A stretch of DNA of 64,000 nt from Bacteroides sp. MSB163 (GTDB taxonomy: Bacteria; Bacteroidota; Bacteroidia; Bacteroidales; Bacteroidaceae). The stretch is from positions 1,550,001-1,614,000 of the forward strand of contig NZ_CP143867.1 of assembly GCF_036416795.1 (NCBI RefSeq), written 5' to 3'. A program made the translations under genes and the position numbers. Below, one piece after another: positions 53,753-63,016 of the stretch (position 1 is its first letter; each line of letters begins with the position of its first letter). The notes under the pieces were generated by a model. The model was not told where the DNA came from, made no database searches, and saw only the letters and a program-made list of their open reading frames with translations.

Positions 53753-54055
53753 ATGATAGGCTTTGAAATAAGTATAAATGGTCGAGAGCCTATAGTTGCC
53801 GCTTCAGATTATTTTGTATTTGCGGATTTGGCATTCGGATGTTCTTCCGGCAGAATCCAAATAAAAGGAAGTGATGTTCTGCATTATCTCACTTGGCTTA
53901 CAGAGAAGTTGGAAGAAGGTGACAGAGTCTTGATAAAAATGGTCGATACGGATAAGGTATCGCCTGTCTTGACAATTGAAGATTGTAATCGCAATGAGAT
54001 GAAAAGGAGATACGAACAATTAAAAATGGAATTACAAGGAAAGGGACTTATATAG
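53753..54055 (+). CDS. Small hypothetical protein, tandem paralogue 1
   Basis: The ATG at 53753 gives 100 residues (a GTG at 53747 would overlap the previous gene). A beta-rich N-terminal part, including MIGFEISINGREPIVAA, is followed by EEGDRVLIKMVDTDKVSPVL and a C-terminal helix RRYEQLKMELQGKGLI. The next gene shows the same order of motifs. It has no signal peptide or known domain, and may be an immunity-type or accessory protein, but this is not shown. Confidence 0.65.
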   Translation: MIGFEISINGREPIVAASDYFVFADLAFGCSSGRIQIKGSDVLHYLTWLTEKLEEGDRVLIKMVDTDKVSPVLTIEDCNRNEMKRRYEQLKMELQGKGLI

Positions 54056-54056
54056 C

Positions 54057-54425
54057 ATGAAAGGGATTATTGTGAAATGGAGGGATACTGTTTGGAAAGC
54101 GGGTATTCCAAATGGTGGAGTCAGTCTTATGATAATGCAACATGGATATGATGGAGGCTATTGGAATATCGGAGGTTTGAAAATGCCCGAAGAAATACAT
54201 GTTACATGGAATGGAGGAGAGTTTAAAATAGGGGATGAAATAGAAGTGGAATTTGCGGAATTGGATGAAGTTGCCTCTCCTGTTGCAGAAGAAAGTCATG
54301 AAAGTCTCCTGAAGAAAGCATGTTTATTGAGTGATGATAACGACGACGTTTGGAATCGTAAACTTGATACTTATTATCGGTTGAAGAAGAAATTGGAGGA
54401 AGAAGGGATTATTGAAAGAGAGTAG
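54057..54425 (+). CDS. Small hypothetical protein, tandem paralogue 2
   Basis: A 122-residue protein starting 1 bp after the previous stop. It shares the pattern of its neighbour: GDEIEVEFAELDEVASPV in place of GDRVLIKMVDTDKVSPVL, and a final helix YYRLKKKLEEEGIIERE in place of YEQLKMELQGKGLI. The N-terminal parts are both beta-rich but diverged. No family is recognised. The pair looks like a tandem duplication followed by divergence. Confidence 0.65.
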   Translation: MKGIIVKWRDTVWKAGIPNGGVSLMIMQHGYDGGYWNIGGLKMPEEIHVTWNGGEFKIGDEIEVEFAELDEVASPVAEESHESLLKKACLLSDDNDDVWNRKLDTYYRLKKKLEEEGIIERE

Positions 54426-54457
54426 TTTTTTACTGAACCGTTGATAATAATATTAAA

Positions 54458-55501
54458 ATGGATAAGAAAATAGTACTATTAATAATCTTGCTTCTCGTAG
54501 GAGGAAGAACCTTCTCTCAAGTACATTACAGTATTGAAGGAAGTACAGATCACGAATATGAAGGACGAAAAGTTTTCCTGATTATGGTGGAAGAGGATAA
54601 TCGGCAGGCTGATAGTACGAATGTCGTGAATGGAAAGTTCATTTTTGAAGGAGAGTTGCTACAGCCTTGTTGGGCGGCTGTATGCATTGATGGTATGGAT
54701 GGGATTTTCACCGTACTTGAGAATGGGAGTATTCGTATTTGTACAGATGGTAAGGAGGGGTGGTGCGAAGGCACTCCGGTTAATGATGTATTTCAAAAGA
54801 GTTGGAGAGAGTATCAAGTGCTGAATCAAGCTGGTATAGATGCTTTTAAGAAATTGGACAGTCTGAATGTTGAAACTGAAAGAAAAAAGGAATTATATGC
54901 AATTACCCGTGAAAAGGTGATAAAACAAACAAAGGAATTTATAAAAAGAACTGTTTATGAGAATCTTGATAATATAATTCCTGCATTCTGGATTCGTATT
55001 TTTCAGGAACAGATTACCGTTGACGAATTAAACGCTATGCTTGCCGGTGCCTCTCCCGTGTTGAAAAACAATCGGTTTATAACAAAGATGATTAGTGTGC
55101 AAGAAGGTAGCAATTTTGTTGATTCTAAAGTGGAATTACCGGACAGTACAAAAGTATATTTGTCGGATTATATAGGGAAGGGGCATTATGTGTTAGTGAA
55201 TATCTGGGCTTCGTGGTGTGGGGCTTGCATTGCAGAGTTACCGGAAATCAGAAATGCGGGCGAAAAATATGCTTCCAAAAATCTGAAGTTATTATCTATC
55301 TCAATAGATCGTGATAGGAAAAACTGGGAAAAAGCACTTAAGCGGTTAGGGCTTCCTTGGACACAAGTACTGGCGGATTATTCGTTTGTGAATTCGTATG
55401 GAATAAATAAAATACCGGTATTGATGCTGATATCACCCGACGGAATAATTCTTAAAAGAAATTTCAGTATAGAGGATTTGAATCGTCTTTTCCAAAATTG
55501 A
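54458..55501 (+). CDS. TlpA-type thioredoxin protein (DUF4369-like)
   Basis: A 347-residue exported protein. The N-terminal beta domain (about 20-110) resembles DUF4369, with GRKVFLIMVEEDNRQADST. The C-terminal thioredoxin fold has NIWASWCGACIAELPEI (Cys254-Cys257) and the cis-proline segment INKIPVLMLISPDG. It probably reduces or forms disulfides in the periplasm. It is the second TlpA-type gene of this stretch. Confidence 0.9.
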   Translation: MDKKIVLLIILLLVGGRTFSQVHYSIEGSTDHEYEGRKVFLIMVEEDNRQADSTNVVNGKFIFEGELLQPCWAAVCIDGMDGIFTVLENGSIRICTDGKEGWCEGTPVNDVFQKSWREYQVLNQAGIDAFKKLDSLNVETERKKELYAITREKVIKQTKEFIKRTVYENLDNIIPAFWIRIFQEQITVDELNAMLAGASPVLKNNRFITKMISVQEGSNFVDSKVELPDSTKVYLSDYIGKGHYVLVNIWASWCGACIAELPEIRNAGEKYASKNLKLLSISIDRDRKNWEKALKRLGLPWTQVLADYSFVNSYGINKIPVLMLISPDGIILKRNFSIEDLNRLFQN

Positions 55502-55593
55502 AAGGCGTAGGGTAGGTATGCATTCTATAAATGAAATAACTATAACGGAGATTACTTGTTCGCTAATGGGCATATAATGTAAATATAGATAAT

Positions 55594-55824
55594 ATGAGAC
55601 ATTTGATTATTGTATTCAGTGAAATCTTATTAGTATCTTTAAACTTTTATATTATTCTAATGAACCCTTTAGAAAAAGAGTATAAGACGCCTGTAACATT
55701 ACTTATTTGGGTGTTTGTTATGATAACAGTGGACTGTTTTTTGAAGAAGAAAAAATATTATAAAGAAATGCGATACATTATAAATCAATTGTTATATATG
55801 ATAATTTATTCGATACAACCATAA
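55594..55824 (+). CDS. Small membrane protein, 76 residues
   Basis: Two or three hydrophobic helices (IVFSEILLVSLNFYIILM, PVTLLIWVFVMITVDCFL) with a lysine-rich loop. No family is recognised. It sits between the TlpA and DUF2059 genes. Confidence 0.5.
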   Translation: MRHLIIVFSEILLVSLNFYIILMNPLEKEYKTPVTLLIWVFVMITVDCFLKKKKYYKEMRYIINQLLYMIIYSIQP

Positions 55825-55914
55825 TCAGATGATGAAGTTGCAAGTGATTGTGTTAAAACTTACTTTATGAACTATCTATGCAATAAATATCACGGATTAT
55901 TTAAAAACTATATT

Positions 55915-56889
55915 ATGAGAAACAAAATTATTTTTCAAGTCGCAATGTGTGTAGTTGCATTATTTACCTTCATCTTACCGGTTTCCGCACAGCAATCAGA
56001 TGAAACGAGTGAATACGAAGTTGCTTTGAAGAAGCTAATGGAAGTTACCGGTGCTTTGAATTCTATTGATGAGATTCTGCCACATACTTTGGCCGTGGCA
56101 AGGATGAATGAACCGGAAAAAGATGCTGACTATTGGAATACATTTGCCAAGTCGTGGAGAGAGAAGATGGAACGGATGGTCATGGAGATATACCTGCCTG
56201 TCTACAAGAAACATTTAGCTTTGGAGGATCTGCAAGAAACCATTGCGTTTTATGAATCTCCTTTGGGAAAGCGATATAGAGAGTCGGCAATAAGTATTAT
56301 GCGTGAAGCTATGCCGTTATTGGTCAGCCGGCTACAAGTGGAAACGAGGAAAGAGCTGCATCCGGAATCTGACAGGAGTATGGATGCAATGGAGCAAACG
56401 AGAAATCGGGACCAGGAATTATATGATGCAGCTTATGCGCTTCCCAAAGATAGTATTGAAGTGGTTAAGAGACCCTATAACAGAGCAGAGGTAACAAAAC
56501 CTTCATTATACTCCATTGAGAGAAGAGCCAAAGATACGAAAGTAACTTTCCTGCAACCTATTTATTTTAATTGGCAATGGCTGTACTATAGTCCGGGGTT
56601 TGTGATAATTGACAAGAAAACGGGTGATGAATACCATGTGAGAGGATATGACAGAGGAGCTCCCCAAGACAGATTATTGACTGTAGAGGGGTTCAACTCC
56701 AAGTATATCTATGTCAGTCTCCTTTTCCCTAAACTGAAAAAAAGTGTAGAAGTGATTGATATTCTTGAGTTACCTCATGAAAAAGACAGGCTACCTTCCA
56801 ATGATGATGGGGTTTTCAAGACATATTGTGATGTGAAAGTAAAGGATTACTTACGGTCTTCTAAGAAAAAAGCCAAGGAAATATATTAG
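55915..56889 (+). CDS. DUF2059 protein with TlpA-linked beta domain
   Basis: The ATG at 55915 gives 324 residues with a signal peptide ending near VSAQQ. The DUF2059 part includes YLPVYKKHLALEDLQETIAF and ESPLGKRYRESA. The C-terminal part (residues about 210-300), with IERRAKDTKVTFLQPIYF and YIYVSLLFPKLKKSVEVIDI, aligns by eye with the N-terminal domain of the TlpA protein at 46643. Its role is unknown; it is likely periplasmic. Confidence 0.85.
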   Translation: MRNKIIFQVAMCVVALFTFILPVSAQQSDETSEYEVALKKLMEVTGALNSIDEILPHTLAVARMNEPEKDADYWNTFAKSWREKMERMVMEIYLPVYKKHLALEDLQETIAFYESPLGKRYRESAISIMREAMPLLVSRLQVETRKELHPESDRSMDAMEQTRNRDQELYDAAYALPKDSIEVVKRPYNRAEVTKPSLYSIERRAKDTKVTFLQPIYFNWQWLYYSPGFVIIDKKTGDEYHVRGYDRGAPQDRLLTVEGFNSKYIYVSLLFPKLKKSVEVIDILELPHEKDRLPSNDDGVFKTYCDVKVKDYLRSSKKKAKEIY

Positions 56890-57214
56890 ATATATATTCT
56901 TTACTTTATTAATTAAAGAAAATATGATGGTATTTTGCATGATACTTTTTTAATTGGAACAGCAGTTCCCATGAAGAGAAACGACAGTTGTACTCGGAAA
57001 CTTGTGTTTCCCATCAAGGCATTGGAATTTCCGCAGATGCTACTGAGAGAAATCATAGCCCAATCAAGACTGAGACTATACAATATCAACCAGAACGGAC
57101 TTACTGATAAAAAAGAACCATTTGAGTGTAAATTCGAGAAAACCGTACATAATAGGGCTAAGCGTTATAAATCAGAAAGTTATATTTAAAAACAGGTGAA
57201 AACAGAGTGAAAAA

Positions 57215-57322
57215 CAGTGCTGACAAAACGTTTTTCAGCACTTACAAACACATTGTCAGCACTGCCGTCAAACTACGGCTGACAAGGGGTTTGAACGTTA
57301 TCAGTGCTGGAGTGCTGATAAC
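57215..57322. repeat. Cluster of gtgctgac/gtcagcac repeats
   Basis: cagtgctgac (57215-57224) pairs with cagcact (57236-57242), gtcagcactg lies at 57255-57264, and gttatcag/ctgataac (57297-57304 with 57315-57322) forms another hairpin around tgctgg agtg. The 605-bp gap 56890-57494 holds this cluster, a promoter and no supported gene. It may be the right edge of the accessory stretch. Confidence 0.5.
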
Positions 57323-57464
57323 TTATCGAAAAACTTTATTGAAGCAAGTTTGTTTGGAATAAGACTTTTGAGATTGGGTAGTTTTTTTCGCATAAAAGGC
57401 TGGATTTATCTATTTTCAATAATAAAATGTCTGAAATTAAAAGTCATGGAAGGTAGAGCGCTCT

Positions 57465-57472
57465 TATATTTG
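57465..57472 (+). promoter_or_regulatory. -7 promoter element of the GH29-type gene
   Basis: TATATTTG matches TAnnTTTG. The predicted start near 57480 is about 15 nt before the ATG at 57495. The GH29-GH2-GH97 genes thus seem to have their own promoter. Confidence 0.55.
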
Positions 57473-57494
57473 TAAGCAATATAAGTGTGGAACT

Positions 57495-59846
57495 ATGAAT
57501 GGTAATTTAGGAATTATACGGTTAGGCATTGCATTTCTCAATATATTGATGTTAACGATGTGCAATACGAGTGACAATGTATATTCTTATGAAGCTGAAG
57601 AGGCTGATAAGGTAAGTTGCGTATCAGAGAATATAGATAAGCAAGCATCAGGTGGAGCAACTGTCGGGTTGATGGGCAGGGGGCAGTCTGTCTGTTTCAG
57701 AAATCTTCCGGCTTCTGAGAAAATAGCTATTCGTTATGCCACTGAAAATGTCGGCGTTTTCAGCTTGTCGGTCAATGGTCAGCCTGCATTAAAGGTGAAT
57801 ATTCACTCTTCGGGTAGTTTTATAGGCAGTTTTCTGTATGCGGTTGTTGACGTTATTATTCCTGGAAATGGTTTTGTTACTTTGAGTGTAGAGGAGGGAG
57901 ATGTGGCTCTTTGCGTAGACAAGATACTTGTCGGTAAAGGTGACCTCGGATTACCACCTGATATTTGGAATCTGCCTGAACTTAAAGTAGCTGAAGGACC
58001 TTTTGCCGCGGACTGGGATAGCTTGAGTAATCACTATTCTGCTCCAGACTGGTGGCGTGAAGCAAAGTTTGGAGCATGGTCTCATTGGGATCCGCAGTCT
58101 ATGCCCGAATATGGTGATTGGTATGCAAGGAATATGTATATTGAAGGGCATTGGCAATACAATTATCATGTGGAGCATTTTGGTCATCCTTCTGAATATG
58201 GTTATAAGGATATATGTAACGACTGGGTGATAGACAAGTGGAATCCGGAAGAATTGATGAAGCTATATATGGATATGGGTGCCCGTTACTTTATGGCAAT
58301 GGGGGGGCATCATGATAATTTTGATTGCTATGACTCTAAATATCAGCCATGGAATTCTGTTCGTGTGGGTCCTAAGATGGATATTATAGGTATATGGGAA
58401 AAAGTGGCTCGTAACCATAAGATGCGTTTCGGTATTGGTTTCCATAGCTCGCCTCCACGTACGTGGGGACAATTTATGACGGTTCGTTATACGGCGGACC
58501 GTAATGGAGATAAGGCAGGCGTTCCTTATGATGCGATGCAAACTATTTTGGACGGTAAAGGCAAGTGGTGGGAAGGTATGGATCCTGCCGATCTCTACGG
58601 TCCTGAGCATGATGTCAAGACTCCTTTACTATCACCTTTTGCCAATCAATTTATGTGGCGTGTAGATGATGCCATTACAAAATACCATCCTGATATGATC
58701 TATTTTGACGAGTCGGCAGGAGATGCATACCTCGATCTCGGGGTGAATATGGGGTTGGGGTTTCTCGCTCCTCCTTTGATAGCCAATTACTATAATAAGT
58801 CGATGGCATGGAATAATGGAAAACTGGATGTAGTTTTCAATGCAAAAGGAGTGGGCGGACGTTACAATAGCTTTCCAAATAACCCTGAGCTGATACCGGT
58901 AGTGGAACGGGCTATGGTAAAAAGTACTGAGTTTTACATTGAATCGGAAATTATGGCTTATCCGTTTCAGACAGAGCGGAGCCTTTCCGATTGGCACTAT
59001 AAAAAAGGGGCGCCCTATGCGCAAGCAGACGAGGTGATATGGGGATTGATGGAAAATGTCTCACGTAATGGGGCTTTACTGCTTAATATTCCGCAACATG
59101 GAAGAGGGGATGTGGATGAAGAGGCTGTCCGCATTTGTCATGATATAGGTGCTTGGCTCAAAATTAATGGTGAGGCCGTCTACGGTTCCCGTCCTTTTGA
59201 AGTGTGGGGAGATCATCAGGTTCTTTTTACGCGTAATGAAGGATACGTATATGCCACTCTGTTGAATTGGAGTGATAGTACGCTTACTTTAAAGGCTTTA
59301 CGTTCCGGAGGCACGACTATAGGTGATGTGACAGAGGTGGTGATGCTTGGGTCCGACGTACCGTTTACATTTACTCAAAATGCTGATGGATTGATGCTTA
59401 AACCTTCCGGGAGGGTACTGCCATTGGCAGATATAGAGAATGTGTCTCTTGCCTCTAAATATCGTGTTTTGCGTATATCACATACTAAAGGGTGGATGAA
59501 TGATGATGATCCGGGTGTTGCGGCTACAGGCTGGAAACGTTATTGCAATTTGAATTCCGGTGATTACAATAATGACTTGACTGTCAGCGAACGTGTCGGT
59601 GACGTTTGGGCATGTAGTTTTGAAGGAAGGAACATCGCTGTTATTGCTCCGAAAGAACCGGGTGCCGGTAGCATGGAAATATTTATTGATGGCAATAGCC
59701 AATCTATTGTTGATCTTTCTACAGTGGATGTATGTCTTCCTCAGCAAGTGGTTTTTCAAATGGAAAATCTAGTACCGGGTAAACATACTCTTTCTATTGT
59801 CAACAGGAAAGGGAAAGTTTCTGTAGATGCATGTAAGATTTATTAA
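57495..59846 (+). CDS. GH29-type alpha-L-fucosidase, lipoprotein-like
   Basis: A 783-residue protein with a possible lipobox LTMC (Cys23). Residues about 28-150 form a carbohydrate-binding-like sandwich. The GH29 catalytic barrel (about 180-520) has WWREAKFGAWSHWDPQSMP, AMGGHHDNFDCYDSKYQPWN and nucleophile Asp405 in IYFDESAGD. A C-terminal sandwich (about 650-783) includes ISHTKGWMNDDDPG. GH29 enzymes remove alpha-L-fucose, though some act on related sugars. It is followed 45 bp later by the GH2 gene. Confidence 0.88.
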   Translation: MNGNLGIIRLGIAFLNILMLTMCNTSDNVYSYEAEEADKVSCVSENIDKQASGGATVGLMGRGQSVCFRNLPASEKIAIRYATENVGVFSLSVNGQPALKVNIHSSGSFIGSFLYAVVDVIIPGNGFVTLSVEEGDVALCVDKILVGKGDLGLPPDIWNLPELKVAEGPFAADWDSLSNHYSAPDWWREAKFGAWSHWDPQSMPEYGDWYARNMYIEGHWQYNYHVEHFGHPSEYGYKDICNDWVIDKWNPEELMKLYMDMGARYFMAMGGHHDNFDCYDSKYQPWNSVRVGPKMDIIGIWEKVARNHKMRFGIGFHSSPPRTWGQFMTVRYTADRNGDKAGVPYDAMQTILDGKGKWWEGMDPADLYGPEHDVKTPLLSPFANQFMWRVDDAITKYHPDMIYFDESAGDAYLDLGVNMGLGFLAPPLIANYYNKSMAWNNGKLDVVFNAKGVGGRYNSFPNNPELIPVVERAMVKSTEFYIESEIMAYPFQTERSLSDWHYKKGAPYAQADEVIWGLMENVSRNGALLLNIPQHGRGDVDEEAVRICHDIGAWLKINGEAVYGSRPFEVWGDHQVLFTRNEGYVYATLLNWSDSTLTLKALRSGGTTIGDVTEVVMLGSDVPFTFTQNADGLMLKPSGRVLPLADIENVSLASKYRVLRISHTKGWMNDDDPGVAATGWKRYCNLNSGDYNNDLTVSERVGDVWACSFEGRNIAVIAPKEPGAGSMEIFIDGNSQSIVDLSTVDVCLPQQVVFQMENLVPGKHTLSIVNRKGKVSVDACKIY

Positions 59847-59891
59847 ATATGACAGGACTAACTGATTAAAAATATTTTAAATAATAATGAT

Positions 59892-62800
59892 ATGAAGAAA
59901 AAGCTATTCAGTTTATTTGCTTTGGCTATTGGATTTCAGACAATTGCCTTATCCCAAAAGAATGAGTGGAGAGATCCGGAGGTAAATGCTGTAAATCGTA
60001 CTCCGATGCATACCAACTATTTTGCTTATGAATCGCCCGATGCTGCCCGTGCAGGTGTGAAGGAAGAATCTGATAATTTTCTGTCACTGAATGGGATGTG
60101 GAAATTTAATTGGGTAAGGAATGCCGACCAGCGCCCGGACGACTTTTATCGGTTGGGTTATAACGATAGTGCGTGGGATGAGCTGAAAGTACCTGCTGTA
60201 TGGGAGTTAAATGGCTATGGAGATCCTATTTATGTCAATGTTGGGTATCCGTGGAAGAACCAGTTCAGAACAGATCCTCCGAAAATACCTGTAAAGAACA
60301 ATCATGTGGGATCCTATCGTAAGGAGATTGTTATACCGGCGGAGTGGAAGGATAAGCAAATCTTTGCGCATTTTGGTTCAGTCACTTCTAATATCTATTT
60401 GTGGGTGAATGGTAAATACGTTGGGTATAGTGAAGACAGTAAACTGGAAGCGGAGTTTGATTTGTCGGGTTATCTCAAACCGGGTAAAAATCTGATTGTA
60501 TTTCAGGTGTTCCGTTGGTGCGACGGGTCATATCTTGAAGACCAAGATTTCTTCCGTTTTTCGGGTGTAGGGCGTGATTGCTACTTGTATACCCGCAACA
60601 AGAACTATATTCAGGACATCAGAGTTACTCCCGACTTGGACCAACAGTATACAAACGGATCGTTGAATATTGCCCTTCAAATGAAAGGGCGAGGTACTGT
60701 GGAATTGGAACTGTCGGATTCGAAAGGCAATATCGTTGCAAACACCCGGGTGAACGGTTCGGGCAATCTTTCGGCTACCATGGAGGTTAAGAATCCCCTT
60801 AAATGGAGTGCGGAAATGCCCAATCTTTATTGTCTGACGGCTACTTTGAAGAATGGCAATGATATTTTAGAAGTTATTCCAGTAAAAGTAGGTTTCCGTA
60901 AAGTGGAGATTAAGGATGCCCAGTTGCTTGTGAACGGACAGCCTGTACTGATTAAAGGTGCCAACCGCCATGAAATGGATCCCGATTATGGATATGTTGT
61001 TTCGCGGGAACGTATGTTGCAGGATATCCGGATCATGAAGCAATTCAATATCAATGCCGTGCGTACATGCCATTATCCTGATGACAATCTTTGGTATGAA
61101 TTGTGCGATGAGTATGGTTTGTATGTCGTAGCTGAGGCTAATGTAGAGGCGCACGGAATGTTATATACTAATAATCAGCTTTCTAAACATGCTTCCTTTG
61201 CCAAAGCACATCTGGAACGTAACCAGCGTAATGTGCAGCGCAGTTACAATCATCCTTCGGTTATTATTTGGTCATTGGGCAACGAAACCGGTCCCGGCCC
61301 TAATTTTGAAGCTTGCTACCGTTGGATAAAAGCGGAAGATGCGACACGCCCCGTGCAGTATGAACAGGCCGGTCATGATTATTATACCGATATTTTCTGT
61401 CCGATGTATTTGTGGTACAGTGCGTGTGAGGATTATGCCAAGAGTAATGCCACTAAACCGCTTATACAGTGTGAATATGCGCATGCCATGGGTAATTCTA
61501 TGGGTGGATTCAAAGAATATTGGGACCTGATACGCAAATATCCGAAATTTCAGGGTGGGTTCATCTGGGACTTTGTTGACCAGTCTGTGCGTTGGAAAAA
61601 TAAAGACGGTATTGAAATATATGCGTACGGCGGAGATTTTAATAAGTACGATGGTTCTGACAATAATTTCTGTGATAACGGTCTGATAAGCCCTGACAGG
61701 GTACCGAATCCGCACATGTACGAAGTGGGTTACTTTTATCAGTCCATTTGGACACATCCCGTCAACCTGCAAAATGGAGAAATAGAAATCTTCAATGAGA
61801 ATTTCTTCCGTGATCTTTCCGCCTATTATCTGGATTGGCAGTTATTGGCAGATGGTGAATTGGTAGAAGCCGGCACTGTTGGCAATCTTGATGTTGCTCC
61901 TCAACAAACGGCAAGATTAAAACTGGATATCTCCGGTATAAATTCGTATAAAGACAAAGAACTATTACTGAATGTGTCTTATAAACTTAAAAAGGCTGAA
62001 ACCTTATTATCTCCCGGATTTACTGTTGCAAAAGCCCAGATGTCCGTCACTCCCTATAAGGCACCCGATATGGCGTTGGTGAATGTGAAAAAAGCGAATA
62101 TAGAATCCGTTGCTCCCTTCGTGAATAATAATGATGGCAATTATCTGATCATTGAAGGTGAGGATTTCATTATCGAGTTTGCGAAGAACAATGGTTTTCT
62201 GAGCAGATATAAGGTTGCAGGCAAAGAATTGATGAATGATGGCGGACAACTCGTGCCTAATTTCTGGCGTGCGCCTACTGACAACGATTATGGTGCCAGA
62301 TTGCAGCACAAATACAGGGTATGGCTGAATCCGAAACTTAAAAGGACTTCATTTACCAATAAGCAGGAAAATGGAACGATTGTAGTTGAGGCCGGATATG
62401 AAATGCCTGATGTATCTGCTAAATTATATCTGACTTATGTGATAAATAATACAGGTGAGATAAAAGTTACCCAGAAAATGCTTGCTGGTGAAGCAGAGAA
62501 AGTGCCCGATATGTTCCGCTTCGGCATGCAGATGCAGATGCCTGACGAGTTCTATAAAATCAATTATTATGGCAGAGGTCCTGTGGAAAACTATTCGGAC
62601 CGCAATCATGCAACAGATTTAGGAATTTACCGTCAGACGGTGGGGGAACAATTCTATCCATATATTCGTCCACAGGAAACGGGTACTAAGACTGATATAC
62701 GTTGGTGGAGACAACTGAACGAAGCGGGTTCCGGGTTGCAATTTGTTGCGGAAGCCCCGTTCTCGGCATCGGCTTTGAATTATACAATTGAGTCTTTGGA

Positions 62801-62999
62801 CGACGGGTTGAATAAAGATCAGCGTCATTCGCCGGAAGTAATCCCGGTGGATTATACGAATATCTGTATAGATAAGGCTCAATTGGGTCTGGCTTGTGAA
62901 AACAGCTGGGGAGCTATCGCTTATCCGCAATACCGCTTGCCGTATGGTAATTATGAATTCAGTTTTATAATGAAGCCGGTATTTAATAAAGTTTATTGA
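59892..62999 (+). CDS. GH2 beta-galactosidase
   Basis: A 1035-residue exported enzyme with signal KKLFSLFALAIGFQTIALSQ. The jelly-roll sugar-binding domain includes WELNGYGDPIYVNVGYPWKN, the Ig-like domain follows, and the barrel holds acid/base Glu465 (IIWSLGNETGPG) and nucleophile Glu528 (PLIQCEYAHAMGNSMG). The Bgal_small_N domain closes the protein, with FWRAPTDNDYGARLQHKYRV and YYGRGPVENYSDR. It releases terminal beta-galactose, as expected for galactosylated side chains. Confidence 0.96.
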   Translation: MKKKLFSLFALAIGFQTIALSQKNEWRDPEVNAVNRTPMHTNYFAYESPDAARAGVKEESDNFLSLNGMWKFNWVRNADQRPDDFYRLGYNDSAWDELKVPAVWELNGYGDPIYVNVGYPWKNQFRTDPPKIPVKNNHVGSYRKEIVIPAEWKDKQIFAHFGSVTSNIYLWVNGKYVGYSEDSKLEAEFDLSGYLKPGKNLIVFQVFRWCDGSYLEDQDFFRFSGVGRDCYLYTRNKNYIQDIRVTPDLDQQYTNGSLNIALQMKGRGTVELELSDSKGNIVANTRVNGSGNLSATMEVKNPLKWSAEMPNLYCLTATLKNGNDILEVIPVKVGFRKVEIKDAQLLVNGQPVLIKGANRHEMDPDYGYVVSRERMLQDIRIMKQFNINAVRTCHYPDDNLWYELCDEYGLYVVAEANVEAHGMLYTNNQLSKHASFAKAHLERNQRNVQRSYNHPSVIIWSLGNETGPGPNFEACYRWIKAEDATRPVQYEQAGHDYYTDIFCPMYLWYSACEDYAKSNATKPLIQCEYAHAMGNSMGGFKEYWDLIRKYPKFQGGFIWDFVDQSVRWKNKDGIEIYAYGGDFNKYDGSDNNFCDNGLISPDRVPNPHMYEVGYFYQSIWTHPVNLQNGEIEIFNENFFRDLSAYYLDWQLLADGELVEAGTVGNLDVAPQQTARLKLDISGINSYKDKELLLNVSYKLKKAETLLSPGFTVAKAQMSVTPYKAPDMALVNVKKANIESVAPFVNNNDGNYLIIEGEDFIIEFAKNNGFLSRYKVAGKELMNDGGQLVPNFWRAPTDNDYGARLQHKYRVWLNPKLKRTSFTNKQENGTIVVEAGYEMPDVSAKLYLTYVINNTGEIKVTQKMLAGEAEKVPDMFRFGMQMQMPDEFYKINYYGRGPVENYSDRNHATDLGIYRQTVGEQFYPYIRPQETGTKTDIRWWRQLNEAGSGLQFVAEAPFSASALNYTIESLDDGLNKDQRHSPEVIPVDYTNICIDKAQLGLACENSWGAIAYPQYRLPYGNYEFSFIMKPVFNKVY

Positions 63000-63016
63000 T
63001 GTGATAAAATCGGATT

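Noticed and set aside
56935..57189. 84-codon frame in the gap after the DUF2059 gene
   Set aside because: It has no recognisable domain, signal or promoter and reads like random sequence; it could be a decayed fragment but cannot be supported.
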